Shown here: positions 5,872-6,300 of the stretch, piece by piece
Layout of the letters: each line of letters begins with the position of its first letter
Position numbering within the stretch: the stretch's first letter is position 1
Origin: Lentisphaerota bacterium
GTDB lineage: Bacteria; Verrucomicrobiota; Kiritimatiellia; RFP12; UBA1067
NCBI GenBank assembly: GCA_022839525.1
Contig: JALHET010000123.1
Span: 1-6,300 of the forward strand
DNA length: 6,300 bases
Reading direction: 5' to 3'
Notes under the pieces: generated by a model
The model's input: only the letters and a program-made list of their open reading frames with translations
Databases searched by the model: none
Told to the model about the DNA's origin: nothing
Program-made: the position numbers and the translations under genes

Positions 5872-5892
5872 GAGAGTTGAACGTTGCGTGTT
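5872..5892 (-). repeat. AACnnnn heptamer block, minus orientation
   Basis: Read on the minus strand, three units in exact 7-nt phase all begin with AAC: AACACGC (complement of 5886-5892), then AACGTTC (5879-5885) and AACTCTC (5872-5878). The block directly touches the AAGGAG ribosome-binding site (5893-5898) of the downstream gene, so it would form part of that gene's leader. Confidence 0.6.
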
Positions 5893-5907
5893 AAGGAGAA
5901 GCCCGCC

Positions 5908-6300
5908 ATGACCATTCACCGCACCCCGCCCGGCCCGCAAACACCGATCGCGTTCACCGAGCGCCAGCAGGGCATCATCGCGGCGGGCATCACGGCGCTC
6001 TGCGCGACGCTGGTGGCTGCCTTCGTGGCCCTGCTGATCTGGAGCGCCTACGCCCTGCTTTCCTACATCTCGGTCGTGCTCACGCCGCTGCTGGTCGCCC
6101 TGATCCTGACGCTGATTTTCAAGCCCTATTACCAGTGGCTCCACGCGCGCCTGCGGCGTTCGCACCTGCTGGCGCTGCCCTGCCTGTTCCTCTCCCTGCT
6201 GATCCCGGCCGGCGCCATGGTTTTCTTTTTCGGCTCCCTGATCGTCAGCCAGATCGTCGCGCTGTTCGATTACCTGCCCACCCTCATCCACACCATTTCC
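5908..6300 (+). CDS. AI-2E/PerM-family transporter, N-terminal part
   Basis: A reading frame open to the window end, with 131 residues visible; the family is usually about 350 residues, so most of the protein lies outside. Hydrophobic segments at about 22-45, 48-72 and 87-115 predict inner-membrane helices. The stretch VVLTPLLVALILTLIFKPYYQWL (56-78) followed by a basic segment (RLRRS, 81-85), and DYLPTL near the visible end, resemble the N-terminal half of the PerM/UPF0118 (AI-2E transporter) family. Family members are proposed to export small molecules such as AI-2 or to act in ion antiport; the substrate here is unknown. The ATG at 5908 has AAGGAG 9 nt upstream (5893-5898), which fixes the start. 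No separate promoter was recognised, so it may be transcribed from 5517-5545 or by read-through from lpdA. Confidence 0.8.
   Translation, partial: MTIHRTPPGPQTPIAFTERQQGIIAAGITALCATLVAAFVALLIWSAYALLSYISVVLTPLLVALILTLIFKPYYQWLHARLRRSHLLALPCLFLSLLIPAGAMVFFFGSLIVSQIVALFDYLPTLIHTIS

Larger units (their letters stand above)
5407..5907. other. Gene-poor region with a decayed nucleotidyltransferase locus
   Basis: These 501 nt separate lpdA from the membrane protein gene. They contain a near-consensus promoter, the 48-residue nucleotidyltransferase remnant, a stretch with no intact gene (5731-5807), two heptamer blocks facing each other, and the RBS of the next gene. The stretch looks more AT-rich than the flanking genes by eye. 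A GC hairpin at 5779-5803 (GGCGGC/GCCGCC) has no T tract. No terminator for lpdA was recognised. Confidence 0.55.

Noticed and set aside
5863..6291. 142-residue minus-strand frame opposite the AI-2E-family gene
   Set aside because: Composition (Gln, Arg, Asp, Glu rich) is that of an antisense shadow of a hydrophobic membrane protein. The plus frame has an RBS and membrane helices.

Overview
This is a GC-rich bacterial chromosomal window with housekeeping metabolism and short intergenic gaps. No phage, IS or CRISPR machinery is visible. The lineage cannot be fixed from sequence alone. The small, very basic orphan protein, the mitochondrial-type pyruvate dehydrogenase E2 and the base composition would fit a Gram-negative PVC-type bacterium (Verrucomicrobiota/Kiritimatiellota-like), but that is an inference at low confidence.

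Layout. (1) Positions 6-728, plus strand: a short-chain reductase of the pteridine reductase/FolM type. (2) 812-1057, plus: an 81-residue, strongly basic small protein with a good Shine-Dalgarno sequence. (3) 1083-1122: a strong hairpin with T tracts on both sides, read as a bidirectional terminator. (4) 1122-2246, minus, convergent with (2): a GT-B fold family 4 glycosyltransferase. (5) 2247-2575: a divergent spacer holding a heptamer repeat block, a GC hairpin, a T-rich tract and a near-consensus promoter. (6) 2576-3955 and 4021-5406, plus: pdhC (E2, with two tandem subunit-binding domains) and lpdA (E3), separated by 65 nt made of a perfect 20-nt palindrome and five AAC-heptamers. (7) 5407-5907: a 500-nt region with a near-consensus promoter driving a 48-residue remnant of a nucleotidyltransferase, followed by decayed sequence and two more heptamer blocks in opposite orientation. 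(8) 5908 to the window end, plus: the N-terminal part of an AI-2E/PerM-family membrane protein.

Function. E2 and E3 together form the acyl-transfer and lipoamide-reoxidising parts of a 2-oxo acid dehydrogenase complex, most likely pyruvate dehydrogenase. E1 is not adjacent and must be encoded elsewhere. The other genes are not obviously linked to it.

The most notable observations are a degenerate heptanucleotide repeat family (AACnnnn, strictly period 7) in three of the intergenic regions (four blocks, both orientations), the tandem binding domains in E2, and the truncated nucleotidyltransferase that keeps an intact promoter and ribosome-binding site. I see no convincing new multi-gene system.
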